Assembly: GCA_030407315.1 (NCBI GenBank)
Contig: JALQPE010001664.1
Location: forward strand, 1-12,728
Source: Asparagopsis taxiformis
Taxonomy: Eukaryota; Rhodophyta; Florideophyceae; Bonnemaisoniales; Bonnemaisoniaceae
DNA length: 12,728 nt
Direction: 5' to 3'
In this document: in pieces, positions 9,077-12,728 of the stretch
How the letters are laid out: each line of letters opens with the position of its first letter
How positions within the stretch are numbered: the stretch's first letter is position 1
Notes under the pieces: model-generated
What the model was told of the DNA's origin: nothing
Database searches by the model: none
Seen by the model: only the letters and a program-made list of their open reading frames with translations
Position numbers and translations under genes: made by a program

Positions 9077-9123
9077 CCAACCATAATTCTGAATCGCATT
9101 CTTAATTTAGAATTAAACATCTC

Positions 9124-9520
9124 GGGGTCGACTGGTTTTGACAGCGAGATTAATAGAGTGGTAAGCACGCCGAGCGCTGGGATATAGCTCGTAAATATCA
9201 TATTTCACTTTTTTAAACGGCGAGAATAACTACGCCCTAGCTGCATAATCCGAATTATAGTAGGATAGTGCCTCGGCTCACCAGGTGAGCAAGCAGGATA
9301 CCTCTCAATAGCCTTGGTTTGCGGCGATTGATTATGGGGTATCGTAAAAGTAAACCTAGAAGTTATAGTATCTTGATATAATTTTGAAACTTAAGTAAGA
9401 ATAAGCGATAGGTTGGCGGTCTTTGGTCTTTCTTATCGTCGAAAATTAAACAAGGACTAAGCGTGTAGAAAGCTATTTTGTTACTTGTTTGGACGAGGGT
9501 CGAATCCCTCCGACTCCACC
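9124..9520 (+). ncRNA. ssrA: Transfer-messenger RNA (tmRNA)
   Basis: Rescues stalled ribosomes with SmpB: it enters as an alanyl-tRNA mimic and then templates a degradation tag. The 5' end GGGGTCGACTGGTTTTGACA is the conserved tmRNA start. Its first seven bases pair with CGACTCC at 9511-9517 to form the acceptor stem, with one G-U pair. The T arm is GAGGG/CCCTC at 9495-9510; its loop TCGAAT is one T short of the universal TTCGAAT. The final A of CCA is also absent (ACC at 9518-9520, then G). Both look like base-call losses. The tag frame ends in YALAA at 9246-9248. Length near 397 is normal. Confidence 0.95.
9216..9248 (+). other. tmRNA tag-peptide frame
   Basis: Codons AAC GGC GAG AAT AAC TAC GCC CTA GCT GCA TAA encode NGENNYALAA. 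The GENNYALAA ending matches flavobacterial tags and supplies the LAA degron read by ClpXP-type proteases. The resume codon may be the AAC or the following GGC; the sequence alone does not settle it. Confidence 0.85.
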
Positions 9521-9522
9521 GG

Positions 9523-9562
9523 AAGAGAATCTTCATTCAAAGAATGTTGATTCTCTTTTTTG
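9523..9562. terminator. Intrinsic terminator of ssrA, overlapping the end of the recombinase remnant
   Basis: AAGAGAATC (9523-9531) pairs with GATTCTCTT (9549-9557), followed by a T-run to 9561. The loop contains a second small inverted pair (ATTC/GAAT). It begins three bases after the tmRNA 3' end. The minus-strand remnant's TGA (9539-9537) lies in the loop, so the hairpin may act in both directions. Confidence 0.85.
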
Positions 9563-9782
9563 TTTCAATATAATTGTTTAAAAACGAACCAATTGAGTCA
9601 AAAATTAAATTCGCTCTTGGAGTTCGAAATGCATCATTTTTGAAGTCATACGTGATTTCATCAGGAAATACCATAAATTGAACTGCTCCTTTGGTTCCAA
9701 TACCACCTGAAGTCTAAAGTAACAAGAGATTACAAGCGTATTTCAATGTTAAATTCACAACTTTTTCTTTGATTGATTTTTT
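9537..9782 (-). pseudogene. C-terminal remnant of a probable serine recombinase (recombinase family protein)
   Basis: The minus strand reads KSIKEKVVNLTLKYACN, then an in-frame TAG at 9716-9714, then TSGGIGTKGAVQFMVFPDEI, TYDFKNDAFRTPRANLIFDS and IGSFLNNYIETKKRINIL before TGA 9539-9537. The pattern (neutral-helix KYACNL, Q-F-MVFP-D-I-Y, then RTPRxN-L-F) is what I know from the extreme C-terminus of large serine recombinases in Flavobacteria. The TAG is one base from TGG, and a Trp is usual there. Upstream, the same frame carries another protein-like stretch, DSFKTDILFDNNTSEFIPAA then AIIHFAKS (about 9870-9786), and weaker traces to about 9985, broken by stops. No resolvase catalytic domain (about 500 residues expected) is present: the M28 gene starts at 10014. 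So this is a fragment, unlike the other broken genes, which are complete. Confidence 0.55.
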
Positions 9783-10013
9783 TTACTACGATTTTGCAAA
9801 ATGAATTATTGCGGCGGCGGGGATAAATTCGGAAGTATTGTTATCAAACAATATGTCTGTTTTAAAACTATCTTAACTTTTTTTACGCTACGATGTATCA
9901 ATTATCAAAATCTGATAATTATTATTTTAATTGGCATTGTCGAATTTTATAGAAGCTAATGTCGAGAAGTTACTAAATATTTATATTTTCGCAACTCTAA
10001 AAATTTATTCGAA

Positions 10014-12306
10014 ATGCTTAAAAAAATTGTTGCATTACTAATATTAGTATTTTCAGTTTATTTAAGTTTTTATTCACTAATGCCGAGCTCGGTAACTAAC
10101 TTAAATACGCCTAGTTCTAAATTCTCTACTGAAGAGCTCTCACCCATTTAAAGAGATTCAAAACAAACTCATTATGTTGGCAGTGATGCGCACACCGAAG
10201 TTCGAAATTATATTATACAACAATTAGATGTTTAGGAATACCAACCATATACAAGAAGGGTTTTCTATGACAGTGGGAGAAATGTAGCAAAATCTAAAAA
10301 CATTATAGCTAAAATCAAAGGTAGAAGAAGTGGTAAGGCACTATTACTTCTTACTCATTATGATTGCACTCCATTTTCCCTAGGTGCTAGTGATGCAGGA
10401 ACTGGAATTGTTACTATTTTAGAAGGCATTCGCGCTTTTTTAAACAATAACAAGCAGCCAAAAATGATATTATTATTATGTTTTCTGATGCTGAAGAAAT
10501 AGGTTTAAATGGAGCTAAATTGTTTGTGAAAAATCACGATTTGCCAAAGAAATCGGACTTGTCCTAAATTTTGAAGCACGGGGTAGCGGGGCCCTAGCCA
10601 TGTACTTTTAGAAACTAACACCGGGAATTCAGAATTTATTAAGGCATTTTCAAATGCTAATGTGCCATATCCTGTTGCAAACTCTTTAGCCTACAGTATT
10701 TATAAAAAACTCCCAAATGACACCGACTTGACCATATTTAGACGAGATGGTGATATTGATGGTTTTAATTTTGCTTTTGTCGATGATCATTTCGATTATC
10801 ATACTGAGTTAGATACTTATGATCGATTAGATCGAAATACTTTAGAACATCAAGGTAGTTATATAATGCCTTTATTAAATTATTTTGCAGAAGCAGATCT
10901 CACCGCCTTAAAAAAAAGTCTAATTACATCTATTCAACACCTTTTCTTGGAGTTATAATCTACCCATTCTCATGGATTATTCCAATGCTAGCTATAGCTA
11001 GTATATGTTTAATTTTATTAATAATATATGGTTACAAAAAACATAAACTAAATGGGCATGACATATTTAAAGGATTTTTAGCATTCCTTTCAAGTTTAAT
11101 TATTTGTGGCTTAATAAGTTTTTTTGGTTGGAAACTCATCTTACTTCTGTATCCCGAATATAGAGAAATACTTCAAGGCTTCCTTACAATGGGCATACTT
11201 ATATTTGGCTATTTATCTCCTTACTTTAGGGATATGCTTTTTTAATTTATAATAAAGTTTTCACAAGAAAAAACACAGCAAGTTATTGGTTGCTCCGCTT
11301 ATAATTTGGATTATATTATGCATAGCATTTGCTTATATTACCAGGTGGAAGCTTTTTTATTATTCCAGTATTTTTTGCATTGATAGTTTTTTTATACTAA
11401 TTAAGCAGGATCAGCCTAATCTTATTATAATAGCAATATTATGCATACCGTTACTTTTTGTCACACCTCCATATATCAAAATGTTACGGTAGGTTTAGGT
11501 CTAAACGCTCTATTCTTGTCCATAATCTTCGTGGTATTATATTTGGTCTTTTAGTGCCCGTCTGCGGCTATTTTTGAAAGTAAAATCGTTGTAGTTATTT
11601 GTTTTTCTTCTTTGGAGGTTTTGCTTTTTTCTTTGCACATTTAAAACTCTGATTTTACTCCTGAGACTCCAAAACCAAACAGCTGATCTATACGTTAAAT
11701 ACGGATACTAAAGAAGCGCACTGGGTTACATATGATCACATTTAGATGAGTGGACCAAAAACAAATTAGGTAAAAACCCTACTAGAGAGAGGCTTAAAAA
11801 GTAATACATGACAAATAAGTATTTAAAGCGATTTACCTATACTCAAAAGGCCAAGTTAAAAGACATACCAAAGTCAGATGTAAAAATTCTTACGATACTA
11901 TAATTGAAAATAGAAGACATTTAATCATTAGTATATTACCTCAACCAGAAGTAAGGCGTATAGAAGTTTTTGCAGACTCAACTAATCTCTTTCATGCCTT
12001 TAAGGTTAACGGTTTAGATGCTACTAGAGGAGATAAACAAGAATTGTTTTAAAAAGAAGACGAAGAGGCCGCTTATGTCAATATTTTGTTTCCAACGACG
12101 AACCCTTGGAGTTATTTTTAACTGTGCCAAAAAATCAAAAAACAACATTAGATTTACATGAAGTTTCATATGATCTATTAACGAATACTAATTTTTCAGT
12201 TTCAAAACGCAGTAAAACAATGACCTCCAAGCCATATGTTTTAAACAATGCGATTGTTTTGAGATCGAAAAATAGTACTAGAAAAACAATAAAATCAAGA
12301 AATTAA
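10014..12306 (+). CDS. M28 family membrane peptidase (Fxna/ERMP1-like), frame-broken
   Basis: Zinc aminopeptidase-type protein fused to a multi-span membrane region. ATG 10014 starts MLKKIVALLILVFSVYLSFY, an N-terminal membrane anchor. The M28 domain follows: NQTHYVGSDAH-like segment, IIAKIKGRRSGKALLLLTHY with metal-binding His at 10356, LGASDAGTGIVTILEGIRAF with bridging Asp at 10392, MFSDAEEIGLNGAKLFVKNH with catalytic Glu and ligand Glu, LNFEARGSGG, and FDYHTELDTYDRLDRNTLEH with the last His at 10800. From about 10960 to 11640 come eight or so hydrophobic spans (for example PMLAIASICLILLIIYGY and NLIIIAILCIPLLFVTPP). A soluble C-terminal domain ends at TAA 12306. About 760 residues, normal for the family. 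Residues at the metal site are kept, so activity is plausible. A weak -7 match (TATATTTT, 9982-9989) lies upstream. Confidence 0.92.
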
Positions 12307-12358
12307 ACACGTTTGAATTAATTTAGTGATAACTTTATTAATTAAATGTCAAGAATTA

Positions 12359-12366
12359 TATCTTTG
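12359..12366 (+). promoter_or_regulatory. Candidate promoter of the cysteine synthase gene
   Basis: TATCTTTG is an exact TAnnTTTG -7 match. TTTA at 12334-12337 sits 21 bases upstream, an acceptable -33 element with one mismatch. The start codon is about 137 bases downstream, leaving a long AT-rich leader. That leader contains a small imperfect inverted repeat around 12418-12439 (TTACACC/GGGTAA). The gap 12307-12502 otherwise shows nothing recognisable. Confidence 0.4.
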
Positions 12367-12502
12367 ATAATTTTTAAAAACTTTATTATATAATATAATT
12401 TAAAATGCATAAACGATTACACCTGAGTTTCACGGGTAAACCTCTTTATAATAAAAATATGATATTACTAAGAAAATTAAAACCCAATAATAAATTGAGA
12501 AA

Positions 12503-12728
12503 ATGTTAAATACAAAACCCTAAACAAAGAATATCTATTTAGTAACTTGGACAGGGTTGGAAATAACCTGTTGTTAAAATTGAGCAGAAAAACATAAAGA
12601 ATGTGGAACTCTTTATGAAATTAGAAGGAGAAAATCCCACGGTAGTATTAAAGATAGAACAGCACTTGGAATAATTAAGGATGAAATTACAAAAGGTATT
12701 TGATTAAGGGTAAAACATTACTTGATGC
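12503..12728 (+). CDS. Cysteine synthase (PLP-dependent), N-terminal part, cut by window end
   Basis: Makes cysteine from O-acetylserine (or a related activated serine) and sulfide in the cytoplasm. The likely ATG at 12503 leads, across several frames, to LFSNLDRVGNN, where the family has a VGNTPL-type motif, then NIKNVELFMKLEGENP, the PLP-lysine motif GSIKDRTALGIIKDEITKGI and a GKT-L start of the next segment at the window edge. The Lys of GSIKDR forms the Schiff base. LEGENPTGSIKDR-type sequence is characteristic of CysK/CysM rather than of threonine synthase or serine dehydratase. Only about 75 of some 300 residues are present, so CysK versus CysM cannot be decided. At least five indels fall in these 226 bases. 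Confidence 0.85.

Noticed and set aside
9124..9520. ssrA T-loop base loss considered as a broken tmRNA
   Set aside because: Acceptor stem, tag frame and terminator are intact, and one-base losses occur throughout the window, so a sequencing error is the simpler reading.
12418..12439. Imperfect inverted repeat before the cysteine synthase gene, considered as a riboswitch
   Set aside because: The stem is short with a bulge, and no known SAM or related riboswitch core is visible, so no call is made.
1..12728. Search for CRISPR repeats, insertion-sequence ends, toxin-antitoxin or other defence genes
   Set aside because: No regularly spaced repeats, transposase motifs or recognisable defence domains were found in any frame I read; the only mobile-element trace is the recombinase remnant.

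Overview
The window looks like chromosomal DNA from a marine-type member of the Flavobacteriaceae (Bacteroidota). It is AT-rich, its gene starts mostly lack Shine-Dalgarno sequences, and there are exact copies of the Bacteroidota -7 promoter element TAnnTTTG. The tmRNA tag ends in GENNYALAA, and the protein families (fused IcmF-type mutase, DUF4197, subfamily-2 PyrF, PqqB-like lipoprotein) are typical of the group. The genus cannot be fixed from this stretch.

Almost every gene is cut by single-base insertions or deletions, often in homopolymers. This includes pyrF and the T-loop of tmRNA. Reading across frames recovers full-length, well conserved proteins, so the breaks look like long-read sequencing error rather than gene decay. 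CDS limits here are for the whole gene across its frames.

Layout from left to right: (1) 1-2158, minus, 5' two-thirds of a fused acyl-CoA mutase (icmF: B12-binding, G-protein and start of mutase domains). (2) 2444-3344, plus, purU. (3) 3427-4227, minus, PqqB-like metallo-beta-lactamase-fold lipoprotein. (4) 4264-4979, plus, DUF4197 lipoprotein. (5) 5027-5832, minus, alpha/beta hydrolase, downstream of (6) 5877-6657, minus, BtuF-like substrate-binding protein. (7) 6790-6903, plus, a small membrane ORF ending at a strong hairpin terminator. (8) 6983-7783, minus, pyrF, 26 bases downstream of (9) 7810-9008, minus, an alanine dehydrogenase/saccharopine dehydrogenase-like oxidoreductase. (10) 9124-9520, plus, ssrA (tmRNA) and its terminator. 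(11) 9537-about 9782, minus, C-terminal remnant of what looks like a large serine recombinase. (12) 10014-12306, plus, a membrane-anchored M28 (Fxna/ERMP1-like) peptidase. (13) 12503-window end, plus, start of a cysteine synthase gene.

The genes are mainly housekeeping: B12-dependent acyl-CoA rearrangement and probable cobalamin uptake, one-carbon/purine balance, pyrimidine synthesis, ribosome rescue, membrane proteolysis and cysteine synthesis. The only accessory signal is the recombinase remnant butting against the 3' end of ssrA, a common integration site. I found no defence locus, CRISPR array or complete mobile element, and no convincing new multi-gene system.
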